From: Actinocrispum wychmicini
GTDB lineage: Bacteria > Actinomycetota > Actinomycetes > Mycobacteriales > Pseudonocardiaceae
Assembly: GCF_004345645.1 (NCBI RefSeq)
Contig: NZ_SLWS01000001.1
Coordinates: forward strand, 398,714 to 462,713
DNA: 64,000 nucleotides
Direction of reading: 5' to 3'
The notes under the pieces are model-generated. The model was not told the DNA's origin. It worked only from the letters and a program-made list of their open reading frames with translations, and made no database searches. A program made the position numbers and the translations under genes. Shown here in pieces: positions 54,882-64,000 of the stretch (the stretch's first letter is position 1; each line of letters starts with the position of its first letter).

Positions 54882-56564
54882 TCACCGGCGGCGAATCAGA
54901 CGGGTGATTTTCGCCGTGGCCGGTTTCAGCTCCTCCACCTTGAGGGCCGCCAGCACGCCGAACGACACCAGGCCGGCCACCAGGCCTTCGATGATCAGGG
55001 AGAGGAAAGCCTTGGCGGCGTTGGAATCCGGCAGTACCCCGCCGAGCAGCCTGGCCACCCCGAGGCCGGCCGCCACCCCCAGGCCGCCGGCGAAGACGGA
55101 GAAGAGCGTGACTCCTACCACCCGTCGGGTGCGGAGATGTCCAAGACGTACCCAAAGCCACAATTGTCCGAGTACCGCGCCGACGACGTAACTCAACGAG
55201 TTGACCATGAGTACGCCGATGACCACGTGTTCCGGCGACAGCATCGCCTTGCACATGTACAGCAGCGGGATCTTCACCGCGGTCATCACGACCATGATCA
55301 ACGTCGGCGTCCTGGCGTCCTTCATCGCGTAGAACACCCGCAGCTGCAACATGACCAGTGCGTACGGCAACAGGCCGAACGCGGACACGGCGAGCGCGTC
55401 ACCCAACCGCGTGGCCTGCGCGATGTCACCACGGCCCCACGAGAACAACACCACGCCGACGGACGTGCCAGTAACCGTCAGCACAGCCGAGATCGGTACC
55501 AGGATCACCGCCGACAGGCGGCTCGCGTACGACAGGTCACCGATCAGCTTGCGGTAGTTGTGATCCGCGGCCGCGCGGGACAGCCGCGGCATGATCGCCG
55601 TCAGCAACGAGACGCCGATGACTCCGTACGGCAGCTGGAAAAGCAGCCACGCGTTGCTGTAGATGGCCGCGCCGCCGGACGCGCCCGCGGTCAGCACGCG
55701 GGTGCTGACGATCAGACCGACCTGGCTGACCGCCACGTAGCCGAGCACCCACAGGCCCAGGCCGCCGAACTCCTTCAGCCGCGCGTCGAACCCCCAGTTC
55801 CAGCGGAACCGGAAACCGGACCGGCGCAACGCCGGCACCAGCATCAGCGACTGGACCACGATGCCGAGCGTCACCCCGATGCCGAGGACCAACAGCTTCG
55901 GGTCGCTCATCTTCACCGGGTTGAGGGAGATCTCGCCGGGCATCAGCGCGTACAGGCCGATGGTCGCCATCACCACGACGTTGTTCCACACCGGCGCCCA
56001 GGCCGTCGGCCCGAAGATCTGCTTGGCGTTCAGGATCGCCGACAGCAGCGCGAACAGGCCGTAGAACAGGATCTCCGGCAGCAGCAGATAGGCGAACGCG
56101 GTGGCCAGGTCGGCGTTCGCCCGGCCGGTCGAGTCGTCCACGTACAGCCGGGTGAACAGCGGGGCCAAGGCGACCGCGATCACCGTGCCGACCGCCAGCA
56201 GGGTCATGCCGACCGTCAGCAGCCGTTGCGTGTAGGCCAACCCGCCGTCCGGGTCGTCCTGCGAGCGCACCAGCAGCGGCACGACGACACTGGCCAGCAC
56301 ACCGCCGATCAGCAGCTCGAACACGATGTTGGGCAGCGTGTTGGCCACGGTGAACGAGTCGTTGACCGCGCCGAGGGCGGCAACCGCCGCGAGCATCACC
56401 TTCCACAGGAACCCGGTGATCCGGCTGACCAGGGTGGCGATCGCCATCGAGCCGGTGGCGCGCGCCAGCGACCCGGCACGCTGGGGGCGCTGCTGCTGGG
56501 GATGCACTCGCCTGGTCGGTTGTCGGCCACCACCCGGGGGCACGCTGGTCCTCGCTCTGGTCAA
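54882..56564 (-). CDS. murJ: Lipid II flippase MurJ (MviN)
   Basis: A 560-aa MOP-superfamily transporter that flips lipid II. About 14 hydrophobic helices; landmarks SMAIATLVSRITGFLWKVML and ELLIGGVLASVVVPLL near the start, and central-cavity arginines in the RITGF and RLG loops. It ends shortly after the last helix (KITRLIRRR), with no pseudokinase. The start is TTG 56564, overlapping the stop of the DUF6049 gene (TTGA), so translation is coupled. Confidence 0.94.
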   Translation of the reverse strand: MTRARTSVPPGGGRQPTRRVHPQQQRPQRAGSLARATGSMAIATLVSRITGFLWKVMLAAVAALGAVNDSFTVANTLPNIVFELLIGGVLASVVVPLLVRSQDDPDGGLAYTQRLLTVGMTLLAVGTVIAVALAPLFTRLYVDDSTGRANADLATAFAYLLLPEILFYGLFALLSAILNAKQIFGPTAWAPVWNNVVVMATIGLYALMPGEISLNPVKMSDPKLLVLGIGVTLGIVVQSLMLVPALRRSGFRFRWNWGFDARLKEFGGLGLWVLGYVAVSQVGLIVSTRVLTAGASGGAAIYSNAWLLFQLPYGVIGVSLLTAIMPRLSRAAADHNYRKLIGDLSYASRLSAVILVPISAVLTVTGTSVGVVLFSWGRGDIAQATRLGDALAVSAFGLLPYALVMLQLRVFYAMKDARTPTLIMVVMTAVKIPLLYMCKAMLSPEHVVIGVLMVNSLSYVVGAVLGQLWLWVRLGHLRTRRVVGVTLFSVFAGGLGVAAGLGVARLLGGVLPDSNAAKAFLSLIIEGLVAGLVSFGVLAALKVEELKPATAKITRLIRRR

Positions 56565-58723
56565 GCCGGGCTCTGCTCCTTGGCACTCTTGGACTGCTTG
56601 TTTCGACGGTAGATCCGTCGGCCGACCAGCAGCACCAGCGCACCGCCGGCGACACTGGTCACCGCAACAGTGATGGTGCCGTAAGACGTCGAAGAAAGCT
56701 CGAACCGTTGCGTGGTTCCCAGCGAGACGCCACCGCCCAGTGTGGTCAGACTGACGTCGACGGTGAACTTCCCGGCCCGCTGCAGCTCGGGCCGGATGAA
56801 CACGGTGGCCGAGCCGTTGGCCTGGATCCGCCGCTCCGGGATGTCCACCGGCTTGATGCCAGCGCTCTCCGACACGACGAACCGGACGTACACCGCGACC
56901 GGCAGGCCGTTGCCGATCCGGATCGGCAACGGGCTGTCCGACGAGGCCAGGGTGATCGGCGGGCCCGGCGGGCTGACCGTGATCTGGCCGCGCATCGCGT
57001 CCAGTTGGTCACCGACGTTCCGTGACATGCGCAGGGCGCCGTCCGGGTTGGCGCGCCACGAGTTCGAGGCAGCCCGCAGCAGGCCGGTCCGGATCGGGCT
57101 GATCAGGTCGTCCGGATCCTTGCGGAACGTGTCGTCCAGGCGCATCGTGCCGAACAGGTCGCGCTCCACCGCGTGCGACTGGCTGATGTCCGTCAGCACC
57201 GGCCCGGTCAGCTCGGTCGCCGCGTCCTGCTGGGGGTAGTCCACGCCGCTGGCCGTGCCCGCGGGCGATTCGGTCGCCAGGCCCTGGAACACCTGCGGAG
57301 CGGCCAGCTTGTCGGTGTACAGGCGGCTGACCGTCTGCAGGAACGTGGTCAGCTCGCTGGCCGGGGCGGTCCACCGGCGCGGCGGCGCGACCAGCACGGA
57401 CTGGCCGGGCTGCAGCGCCGTGCGGAACACCAGAGCTGCCAGGCCGTTCTGCACCGAGACCGGGCCCGACGCGTTGCCCGCCAGCGCCAGCGAGGTCAGC
57501 TGGTCGATCGGCACAGCTCGGTTGCGCTGCCCGAACGCGAACGGCGCCGACCCGGCGACCCCCTTCAACCGGTCCGGATTGGTCAGGACGGTCACCGGGT
57601 TGCCCGCTATGTCGGTCAGAACGCGCTGGTCCAGCGTGCCGTCGGCCGGCCACAGCACGTTCTGCTGCGGCTGGACCGGCTGCAGCACCTCCGCCACCTT
57701 GGCGAAGCCCTGCTCGACCGCGATCTTGGTCAGGTCCGCGACGCCCGCGCGAGACAACGCGGAAAGGTCCGCGTCGGCGTACGGCAACGCGATCACACAC
57801 TGGCCCTTGGTCAGCTGCCGGAGATTGTCGAGCCAGCGCTGAGCCGCGTCCCTGCCCCTGCCGGGCGCGGCCTGGCCGGTCGGGCCGAGCACCTGGTAGC
57901 CCTCGGACATCGACTTCACGGTCGCCAGCAGGTCACCGTCCACCGCGAAGCAGATCGACGACGGCAGGGACTGGTTGTCCTTGGTGGCGATCTCGACGGC
58001 GTTGAGCATCCCGAAGAGCCGTCCGCCGACCGACAGCGAGGTCGACAGGTCGTCGTCGGTCAACACCGCCTTGCCGTTCACCACCTGCTGCACCACTCGC
58101 GGGTGGTCGTCCACCAGCGGCCACAACACGGTCACCCCGGCGGTCTTGCCGGGCGGGGCGGCGCCGCGCAGCACGGGCAGCAGGATGTTCAGGCCCGCGA
58201 GGCGTTCGACACCGCCGTACGCCGGCCGGCCGTTGACGTTGATCAACACCGGGTAGACCCCCGGCTGGTCGACCTTGAGCGAGTCCACCGGGGTGCTGAA
58301 CGTGAAGTCGGTGCTGGCACCCGGATCCAGCGCACTGCGCACCGGCTGGAACTGCGGCTTGACCAACTCGGCCGCGGGCGCCTGGCGCATCGCGTCGCGC
58401 AACTTGCCGTCGTTGGTGATCGGGTCGCCGCGCTGCAGGCGGATCTCGATGTCCTCGATGCGTCGGTCGCTGGTGTTGGTCAGGCGCCCGGACACGGTGA
58501 CCGCGCCCTCGGTGCGGATCACCCGCGGCGCGAGCTGGTTGACATCCAGCCGTACCCGGGACGGGGTGTCGGCCGGCTGCGGTGGAGCCAGCCCGATCGG
58601 CGCCACCAGCGGCTCCAGCGCGGTTGGCGGCTGTTGGGCGGCCGCGCTCGAGCCGGTGGCGGCGAACGCGCCGGCGGCCAGCGCGGCGAGGACGATGTGG
58701 GTGGCGGACCGCACCCGACTCAT
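56561..58723 (-). CDS. DUF6049-type exported membrane protein (Rv3909-like)
   Basis: A 720-aa protein with an N-terminal signal peptide ([20 protein letters not shown], Ala-rich cleavage region), a large extracytoplasmic part of beta-sandwich-like segments, and one C-terminal membrane helix (about 690-710) followed by a basic tail ([11 protein letters not shown]). The same gene (Rv3909) precedes murJ in mycobacteria. Function unknown; coupling by overlap to NUDIX upstream and murJ downstream suggests an envelope-assembly role with MurJ. Confidence 0.85.
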   Translation of the reverse strand: MSRVRSATHIVLAALAAGAFAATGSSAAAQQPPTALEPLVAPIGLAPPQPADTPSRVRLDVNQLAPRVIRTEGAVTVSGRLTNTSDRRIEDIEIRLQRGDPITNDGKLRDAMRQAPAAELVKPQFQPVRSALDPGASTDFTFSTPVDSLKVDQPGVYPVLINVNGRPAYGGVERLAGLNILLPVLRGAAPPGKTAGVTVLWPLVDDHPRVVQQVVNGKAVLTDDDLSTSLSVGGRLFGMLNAVEIATKDNQSLPSSICFAVDGDLLATVKSMSEGYQVLGPTGQAAPGRGRDAAQRWLDNLRQLTKGQCVIALPYADADLSALSRAGVADLTKIAVEQGFAKVAEVLQPVQPQQNVLWPADGTLDQRVLTDIAGNPVTVLTNPDRLKGVAGSAPFAFGQRNRAVPIDQLTSLALAGNASGPVSVQNGLAALVFRTALQPGQSVLVAPPRRWTAPASELTTFLQTVSRLYTDKLAAPQVFQGLATESPAGTASGVDYPQQDAATELTGPVLTDISQSHAVERDLFGTMRLDDTFRKDPDDLISPIRTGLLRAASNSWRANPDGALRMSRNVGDQLDAMRGQITVSPPGPPITLASSDSPLPIRIGNGLPVAVYVRFVVSESAGIKPVDIPERRIQANGSATVFIRPELQRAGKFTVDVSLTTLGGGVSLGTTQRFELSSTSYGTITVAVTSVAGGALVLLVGRRIYRRNKQSKSAKEQSPA

Positions 58724-59292
58724 GGTTTTCGACCCTTCGGCACGTCCAGTCCATCCGGCACGGCACCCTCGCGAGGCGCTGGTGCGTGCCTGGGATGTGT
58801 CGACTCGGAGAGTAGTTGCATGGCCTTGCGCACCAATCGGCGCTCGTCCGCGTACGCCAGCCGGTCGTCAAGATCATCAAGCGCGACCCAAGCTACCTCA
58901 GTCACCTCGGTGTCCTCGTCGGAGAGCTCCCCTGACTGCGCCACCAGCAGATAGTGGTGCACGGTCTTGTGCACCCGCCGGTTCTCCGCCACGAACCAGT
59001 AGTCGATCGAGCCGAGCGACCGGACCACCTCACCAGTGATCCCGGTCTCCTCCCGGACCTCGCGCACCGCCGTCTGCTCCGGCGTCTCACCCTCCTCGAT
59101 GTGTCCCTTCGGCAACGACCACAGCAACCGGCCCTTGCGGTCCAACCGCCCGATGATCACCGCGTTGACCTGGTCCTCGTCGACCACCAGGCCGCCAGCC
59201 GAGGTCTCGTCGACCGTGGTCAGGCGTCTGCTCCGGCGCCGGCCACGGCGCCCGCCGCGGGCGCCGTTGGGACGGCCGGATGCCGGGGACAT
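58720..59292 (-). CDS. NUDIX hydrolase
   Basis: A 190-aa pyrophosphohydrolase. The Nudix box is complete: [23 protein letters not shown] (residues about 64-86). The N-terminus (about 1-25) is a Gly/Arg-rich disordered stretch. ATG 59292. First gene of the DUF6049-murJ operon, as in mycobacteria (Rv3908). Its substrate cannot be told from sequence; related enzymes clean up oxidised nucleotides or dinucleoside polyphosphates. Confidence 0.93.
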   Translation of the reverse strand: MSPASGRPNGARGGRRGRRRSRRLTTVDETSAGGLVVDEDQVNAVIIGRLDRKGRLLWSLPKGHIEEGETPEQTAVREVREETGITGEVVRSLGSIDYWFVAENRRVHKTVHHYLLVAQSGELSDEDTEVTEVAWVALDDLDDRLAYADERRLVRKAMQLLSESTHPRHAPAPREGAVPDGLDVPKGRKP

Positions 59293-59338
59293 GAACTCGA
59301 TCGTAATCGGGTCGCGACGTCAACTAGCCTGGTTCGCC

Positions 59339-60841
59339 GTGTCGACGATGCTGGCAAAGCAGAATGCGGTGGTGGAACTGCTGCGGATCTCCCCGGTCGC
59401 GGACGAGCTGACCGCCTTGTTCACCAAGGCTGGTCAGAGCCTGTTCCTGGTCGGTGGCAGCGTCCGGGACGCGCTGCTCGGCCGGCTGGGCAACGACCTC
59501 GACTTCACCACGGACGCTCGACCCGATCAGGTGATGCGACTCGTGTCCGGCTGGGCCGACGCGGTGTGGGACATCGGCATCGAGTTCGGCACCGTCGGCC
59601 TCACCAAGAACGGGGCGACGTGCGAGATCACCACGTTCCGGGCGGACGCCTACGACGGGGTCACCCGAAACCCCGAGGTGCGGTTCGGCGACTCGATCAC
59701 CGACGACCTCAAGCGCCGGGACTTCACCGTCAACGCGATGGCCGTCAACCTGGCCACCAAGCAGTTCGTCGACCCGTACGGCGGGATGGACGGCCTGGCC
59801 GCGCGCGTCATGGACACGCCCGCGGCGCCGGAGGAGTCGTTCGGGGACGACCCGCTGCGGATGATGAGGGCCGCGCGGTTCGTCAGCCAGCTCGGCTTCA
59901 CCGCCGCGCCACGCGTGGTCGAGGCCATGACGGCGATGGCGGAACAGATCGAGCGGATCACGCCGGAGCGGATCCAGGTCGAGCTGTCCAAGCTCCTCTG
60001 TGGCGCGCACCCGCGCGCTGGTGTCGAGCTGATGGTCGACAGCGGGCTCGCCCAGCATGTCCTTCCGGAAGTGCCGGCGATGCGGTTGGAGATCGACGAG
60101 CACCACCAGCACAAGGACGTCTACCAGCACTCGCTCGTGGTGCTGGAGCAGGCGATCGACCTGGAGGAGTCGGCCGAGCCCGACCTGGTGTTGCGGCTGG
60201 CGGCGTTGCTGCACGACATCGGCAAGCCGGACACCCGCCGGCACATCCCCGGCGGCGGGGTCTCGTTCCACCACCACGAGGTGGTCGGCGCCAAGATGGT
60301 CCGCAAGCGTTTGCGGGCGTTGCGGTACTCCAAGGAGATCATCGAGAACGTCGCCGACCTCGTGTTCCTGCACCTGCGGTTCCACGGGTACGGCAAGGGT
60401 GAGTGGACCGACTCGGCGGTCCGCCGGTACGTGACCGACGCCGGCCCGTTGCTGGACCGGTTGAACAAGCTCGTGCGAGCGGACTGCACCACCCGCAACC
60501 GGCGCAAGGCGCAGGCGCTGCAGCGGTCGTACGACGACTTGGAGGCTCGGATCTCGCGGATCGCGGCCGAGGAGGACCTCGCCCGGGTGCGGCCGGACCT
60601 GGACGGCAACGAGATCATGCGGCTGCTCGGCATCCCGGCCGGGCCGTTGGTCGGCAAGGCGTGGAAGTTCCTCAAGGACCTGCGGCTGGACCGCGGCCCG
60701 TTGGACCACGACGACGCCGTGGCCGAGCTGTTCGCCTGGGCGCGCACCCAGGGGCTAGGCCCGTACCCGGCGGATGGCCAGCAGGTAGCCGACGATGCCG
60801 AGCAGGTAGATGACCACGATCCCGATGATCAGGCCGGGTGA
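59339..60841 (+). CDS. pcnA: CCA-adding tRNA nucleotidyltransferase family protein (PcnA)
   Basis: A 500-aa class II nucleotidyltransferase. LFLVGGSVRDALLGRLGNDLDF carries the G-S and DxD catalytic motifs, RRDFTVNAMA follows, and an HD domain (LAALLHDIGKPDTR, FHHHEVVGAKM) lies at about 290-390. GTG 59339 is chosen for position and lack of a ribosome site; a TAGCCT element about 12 bases upstream suggests a short or absent leader. The last 29 codons overlap the convergent MFS gene and form an acidic tail. Confidence 0.93.
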   Translation: MSTMLAKQNAVVELLRISPVADELTALFTKAGQSLFLVGGSVRDALLGRLGNDLDFTTDARPDQVMRLVSGWADAVWDIGIEFGTVGLTKNGATCEITTFRADAYDGVTRNPEVRFGDSITDDLKRRDFTVNAMAVNLATKQFVDPYGGMDGLAARVMDTPAAPEESFGDDPLRMMRAARFVSQLGFTAAPRVVEAMTAMAEQIERITPERIQVELSKLLCGAHPRAGVELMVDSGLAQHVLPEVPAMRLEIDEHHQHKDVYQHSLVVLEQAIDLEESAEPDLVLRLAALLHDIGKPDTRRHIPGGGVSFHHHEVVGAKMVRKRLRALRYSKEIIENVADLVFLHLRFHGYGKGEWTDSAVRRYVTDAGPLLDRLNKLVRADCTTRNRRKAQALQRSYDDLEARISRIAAEEDLARVRPDLDGNEIMRLLGIPAGPLVGKAWKFLKDLRLDRGPLDHDDAVAELFAWARTQGLGPYPADGQQVADDAEQVDDHDPDDQAG

Positions 60842-62044
60842 GTGGCCGTTGTCCGGCACCACGGTGGCGGCCAACGCGATGGCCGCCACCTGGGTGATGT
60901 TGAGCAGCGTGTCGTAGAGGGCGAAGACGCGGCCGCGGGACTCGTCGCCGACGTCGGTCTGGATGGTCGCGTCCACGCACAGCTTGGTCACCTGGCTCCC
61001 GCCGAACAGCAGGAACGCGGCGCCCAGCACGGACGGCAGGGTCATCGGCAGGCCGAGGCCGAGCATCGCGGCGGCCACCACCAGCAGTGACGCCACGATG
61101 ACGCGGTTCTGGCCGAACCGGGTGACGAGCCTCGGTGTGATCACGCCGGCGATGAAGATCGCCACCCCCACGACCGCGGCGATCTCCCCCAACCCGGCCA
61201 GACCGGCCTTCAACGGGCCGTAGTCGTGGAAGTAGTACCGCATCAGCAACACAGCCATCAGCAGCGCGACACCCGTCGACGCGCGGTGTGCGATCAACGC
61301 GACCAGCCCAGCCACCACGCGCGGCGCCCGCCAAGCCGCCCGTCCGCCGTCGATCAGGCCACGAGCCACCGCGAGCATGGTCGCCGCGGGTTCGTCCACT
61401 TCGTCCGGTCCGAGCCGGCCACGGGCGAACCTGATCGCGAAGAACGCGGCCAGCACACACCCGATGACAGCGAACGACGTGGTGATCCCCGACCCGGTGT
61501 CACCCTCGCCGAACAACTTCCGCAGCCCGATCGCGCACCCACCGCCGACCACGGCCATGATCGAGCCGAGAGTCACGGCGAACGAGTTGGCCTGGATGAT
61601 GTTCTGTCCGGGCACCACGTGCGGCAACGCGGCCGACAACCCCGACCCGGTGAACCGGGTGACCCCGAGAACGAACAGCGACAGCAGGAACAACAAGTTG
61701 CTGTTCGCCCCGCTGAGCAACCCGACCGTGGCCGTGACGACCAGAACACCCCGCAGCAGGTTGGCGCCCACAAGCACCCGCCGCCGATCCCACCGGTCCA
61801 GCAAGGCCCCCGCGAACGGCCCGACAACGGAGTAAGGAAGCAGCAGCGCGGTGAACCCCGTCGCGATGGTCAACGGATCGGCACCACGCTCCGGATTGAA
61901 CAGAACAGCCCCAGCGAGCCCGGTCTGAAAGAGCCCATCCCCCCACTGGGAAGAAAACCTGCAGTACAAAAGCCGGCGAAAATCCCGACGAGCCAGCAAC
62001 AGCCGAACCGGCACCCGATGCTTGTCCTCGACAACCGCCGTCAC
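60755..62044 (-). CDS. MFS transporter (Rv0037c-like)
   Basis: A 429-aa major facilitator with about 12 helices. MFS loop A is GALLDRWDRRRVLVGANL; a longer central loop (about 205-225) divides the two halves, and VGDESRGRVFALYDTL lies in loop 10-11. It resembles macrolide-type efflux proteins. In mycobacteria a comparable gene (Rv0037c) also neighbours the AlgH gene. GTG 62044; its end overlaps pcnA by 87 bp. Substrate unknown. Confidence 0.88.
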   Translation of the reverse strand: MTAVVEDKHRVPVRLLLARRDFRRLLYCRFSSQWGDGLFQTGLAGAVLFNPERGADPLTIATGFTALLLPYSVVGPFAGALLDRWDRRRVLVGANLLRGVLVVTATVGLLSGANSNLLFLLSLFVLGVTRFTGSGLSAALPHVVPGQNIIQANSFAVTLGSIMAVVGGGCAIGLRKLFGEGDTGSGITTSFAVIGCVLAAFFAIRFARGRLGPDEVDEPAATMLAVARGLIDGGRAAWRAPRVVAGLVALIAHRASTGVALLMAVLLMRYYFHDYGPLKAGLAGLGEIAAVVGVAIFIAGVITPRLVTRFGQNRVIVASLLVVAAAMLGLGLPMTLPSVLGAAFLLFGGSQVTKLCVDATIQTDVGDESRGRVFALYDTLLNITQVAAIALAATVVPDNGHSPGLIIGIVVIYLLGIVGYLLAIRRVRA

Positions 62045-63057
62045 GAGCGCTCAGCGTACTGAAGACAGCAAACAGACAGCCCCCACCACCAGGACAAAAC
62101 ATAAAAACAAGAAGAGAACAGCAACCAGACGCCAGACGAGCCACCCACAAAGCCGCCAGCGAGGCGCCGCCAGGGCCAGAAGCGGGTAGCTCAGGCGGTG
62201 CCAGCAGCACGAGGCCCGGTAGCTGGGGGCACGGCGACCAGAGGCGGGGATCGGCAGGCGGCCCGAGCCGCGCACGGACCTGGTGGATGGGGCGAGCTGC
62301 AACAGCCAGAGGTGGGTGATGCGCGGGCCGGAAGGCGAAGCGGCGCGACCTGCACCGGGGGCCGGTCGGGTGCAGCGACCAGAGGGCAGTGAGCGGGCTG
62401 AGAAGTGAGGCGGCGAGAGCCGGGCGATGAGGTGCAGACAGCGGCCAGAGGCAGGCGGTCAGCGAGCTGAAAGGTGAAATGGCACGAAGCCCGGGAGGCT
62501 GACGCTGAGCTGCTGGCAGCGACCGGAAGTGGCGGTGACCAGGCTGGAAAGCGGCGGCGAAGCCACATCTGGGCTGGCGGCGAGGTGGAGACAGCAGCCG
62601 GAAGTGCGTGGTGACCAGTCTGGGAGTGAGGCGGCGAGAACCACGTGTGGGCAGGGCGGCGAAAATGCGCAGCGGCGGGGTGGGTGGCGAATGGGCTGGA
62701 AGACCAGGCGGCGATAGCCGCACGCAGGGCCGGCAGTGAGCTGGGTGGCGAGCGGGCTGGAGAGCGAGGCGACGAAGCCGCAACTGGTGCTGGCGGTGAG
62801 GTGCCGAAAGCGACTGGAGGTGCGCGGTGACCGGGCTGGGGAGCGGCGAGAGCGGGAGTGTGCAGGGCGGTGAAGTGGGACCAGCGGGGGGTGGGTGGCG
62901 AGCGGGTTGGAAGGTGAGGCGGCGACAGCCGCACGCAGGGCCGGCAGCGAATATTCCACGAAGGCTCTTTGTGGTTGAGCCCGGGGGACACGTTGACGTA
63001 CCGACCCGACGTCACAACGTGCGGTGTGCTCGTGTTGTTCCCGGGGCTGATGGGATC
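62045..63057. other. 1-kb divergent intergenic region
   Basis: No credible gene between the MFS and AlgH starts. 62045-62160 is comparatively A-rich on the plus strand and probably carries the MFS promoter. 62235-62946 is a degenerate tandem array (separate entry). 62947-63057 lies before algH. Long open frames on the minus strand here are Pro/Ser/Leu/Arg-rich and reflect base composition. Confidence 0.75.
62235..62946 (+). repeat. Degenerate tandem array, about ten units of 63-78 bp
   Basis: Units begin with variants of CGACCAGAGG or CGACTGGAGGTG (starts near 62235, 62303, 62375, 62441, 62519, 62594, 62672, 62736, 62810, 62884). Each carries a CGGGCTGGAAAG-like block, then GTGAGGCGGCGAGAGCC, and ends in a GGC-GAGGTG...CAG block. 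Units 5 and 8 share AGCCGCACGCAGGGCCGGCA exactly. Others differ by many substitutions and small indels. Confidence 0.8.
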
Positions 63058-63639
63058 ATGTGCGTTGTGCGACCCGATGCTGACGTTGAGCCAGGAACGC
63101 TGCTGGTCGCGGCACCGAGCCTGGTCGACTCGAATTTCCGCCGGACGGTGGTCTACATCATCGACCATCGGGGTGAGGGCACGCTCGGGGTTGTCCTGAA
63201 CCGGCCGAGTGATGTGCCTGTGCACGATGTGCTGCCGGCTTGGGGGCCGCATGTCAGTTTGCCGCAGTCGTTGTTCGTGGGCGGGCCGGTCGAGCAGAAG
63301 ACGGCGTTGTGCCTGGCCGCGCTTCGGACTGGTGAGGACGCGGCGAGCCTTAAGGGGGTGATCAGTGTTCGTGGGCCGGTCGCGCTGGTGGACCTGGACG
63401 CCGATCCGGATCAGCTCGCGCCGAAGGTGAAGGGGTTGCGGGTGTTCGCCGGGTATGCCGGGTGGGATGTGGACCAGTTGGCCGGGGAGATCGAACGGGG
63501 TGACTGGATCGTGGTGCCGGCACTGCCGAACGACGTGTTGGCGTCGCCTGACCAGGATCTGTGGGGGCGGGTGTTGCGCCGGCAGGGGATGCCGGTGGCG
63601 CTACTGGCCACTCACCCTGGCGACGTCCGACTGAACTAG
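63058..63639 (+). CDS. AlgH/YqgE (DUF179) family protein
   Basis: A 193-aa cytoplasmic protein. The family signature is at the N-terminus: GTLLVAAPSLVDSNFRRTVVYI, then GVVLNRPSDVPV, FVGGPVEQ and RVFAGYAGWDVDQL. Homologues are widespread (mycobacterial Rv0038) with no proven function. ATG 63058 is chosen; the in-frame GTG three codons later is possible. Overlaps the convergent SdpI-like gene by 39 bp. Confidence 0.92.
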   Translation: MCVVRPDADVEPGTLLVAAPSLVDSNFRRTVVYIIDHRGEGTLGVVLNRPSDVPVHDVLPAWGPHVSLPQSLFVGGPVEQKTALCLAALRTGEDAASLKGVISVRGPVALVDLDADPDQLAPKVKGLRVFAGYAGWDVDQLAGEIERGDWIVVPALPNDVLASPDQDLWGRVLRRQGMPVALLATHPGDVRLN

Positions 63640-64000
63640 CTTCTTGACGCCGCAGTTCCCGCAGGCGCAGCCCGCGCAGCCGGCGGGCAGCTCTTTCGCC
63701 GGCTCGGGGACGGCCAGGGCCGCCTTGTGGCCGAGGACGCCGCCCGCGACGGTGATCGCCACCATGCCGGCCGCGGCGACGATGGTCGCGATCAGGGTCG
63801 CCAGCCCGAGCACCCCGCCGATCACGCCGACCATGCCGGCGACGAGGACCGGGAGGCCGGCGACCTTGTTGCCGATCCGGAACGTTTCCGCGTCCCGCAT
63901 GGTCGCCGTGGTGCGGACTCCGGCGAACCGGTTCATCGGCAGCCGTTCCAGCAGGCCGAGCAGGCCGACGGTGGCCACGAGGAGCCCGACGGCGGCGAGG
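63601..64000 (-). CDS. SdpI-like membrane protein, 5' truncated by the window
   Basis: The visible C-terminal part has two or three hydrophobic segments and the SdpI-type motif PMNRFAGVRTTATMRDAETF-RIGNKV. The C-terminal tail has a cysteine cluster CAGCACGNC that could bind metal. The frame stays open to the window edge, so the true start is outside; GTG 63978 is an internal candidate only. SdpI of Bacillus is an immunity/signal protein, but that role cannot be transferred here. Confidence 0.7.
   Translation of the reverse strand, partial: LAAVGLLVATVGLLGLLERLPMNRFAGVRTTATMRDAETFRIGNKVAGLPVLVAGMVGVIGGVLGLATLIATIVAAAGMVAITVAGGVLGHKAALAVPEPAKELPAGCAGCACGNCGVKKLVQSDVARVSGQ

Noticed and set aside
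62235..62946. Possible CRISPR array
   Set aside because: There is no constant repeat of 24-40 bp with variable spacers; whole units diverge gradually. No cas genes in the window.
62191..63252. Long open frames on the minus strand across the 62-63 kb array, up to several hundred codons
   Set aside because: The translations are Pro/Ser/Leu/Arg-rich with internal duplications that mirror the DNA repeat; no start signal, domain or gene-like composition. They also run antisense into algH.

Overview
The window is about 64 kb of high-GC actinobacterial chromosome centred on the replication origin. Gene order (fhaA-fhaB-pstP-rodA-pbpA-pknA-pknB, trpG, crgA, ppiA, gyrA-gyrB-dciA-recF-gnd-dnaN-oriC-dnaA-rpmH-rnpA-yidD-yidC-khpB-rsmG-parA-parB, cwlM-trxA-trxB-rsmA-sigM-murJ, pcnA) follows the mycobacterial and Streptomyces origin region closely. 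A class E sortase, gnd between dnaN and recF, and accessory genes absent from mycobacteria suggest Pseudonocardiales (Amycolatopsis/Kibdelosporangium-like). I cannot name the genus from sequence alone.

Layout. 1-10.5 kb, plus strand: the Ser/Thr phosphorylation and cell-elongation operon, with two FHA proteins, the RodA/PbpA peptidoglycan synthase pair, PknA and PknB, and two paralogous PP2C phosphatases, one at each end. 10.5-18.8 kb: trpG, an APC permease, a HAD hydrolase, sortase E with a 50-aa membrane partner, crgA, a PH-domain protein, rhomboid, cyclophilin, a CwsA-like protein, a DUF2020 lipoprotein, DoxX, and a FadR-type regulator coupled to an IspD-like cytidylyltransferase. 19.5-24.5 kb: a decaying accessory patch with an SGNH-hydrolase remnant, an intact FAD monooxygenase, and an AfsR/SARP-type regulator broken by three frameshifts. 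24.6-27.4 kb: a HAD-like gene, plsC, tRNA-Ala, a 45-aa DLW protein, tRNA-Ile, and a DUF3566 protein.

27.4-46 kb is the replication and segregation core. gyrA carries a 420-residue intein directly after the catalytic tyrosine. gyrB, dciA, recF, gnd and dnaN run away from the 0.85-kb dnaN-dnaA spacer, which holds the oriC DnaA boxes. dnaA, then rpmH through khpB, follow. rsmG-parA-parB are flanked by three good parS sites.

46-64 kb: a Ddl-like ligase, a PLP aminotransferase, a GNAT enzyme, CwlM, the thioredoxin pair behind a SigR/SigH-type promoter, the SigM/anti-SigM pair, a free-standing pseudokinase (fused to MurJ in mycobacteria), MurJ, a DUF6049 protein, NUDIX, a CCA-adding-type enzyme, an MFS exporter, a 0.7-kb array of about ten degenerate 63-78 bp units, AlgH/YqgE, and a truncated SdpI-like protein.

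Functionally, the two ends hold components of one wall-growth circuit known from mycobacteria: PknB with PstP controls CwlM and the MurJ-associated pseudokinase, with FhaA as phospho-reader. The middle holds initiation, topology and segregation genes.
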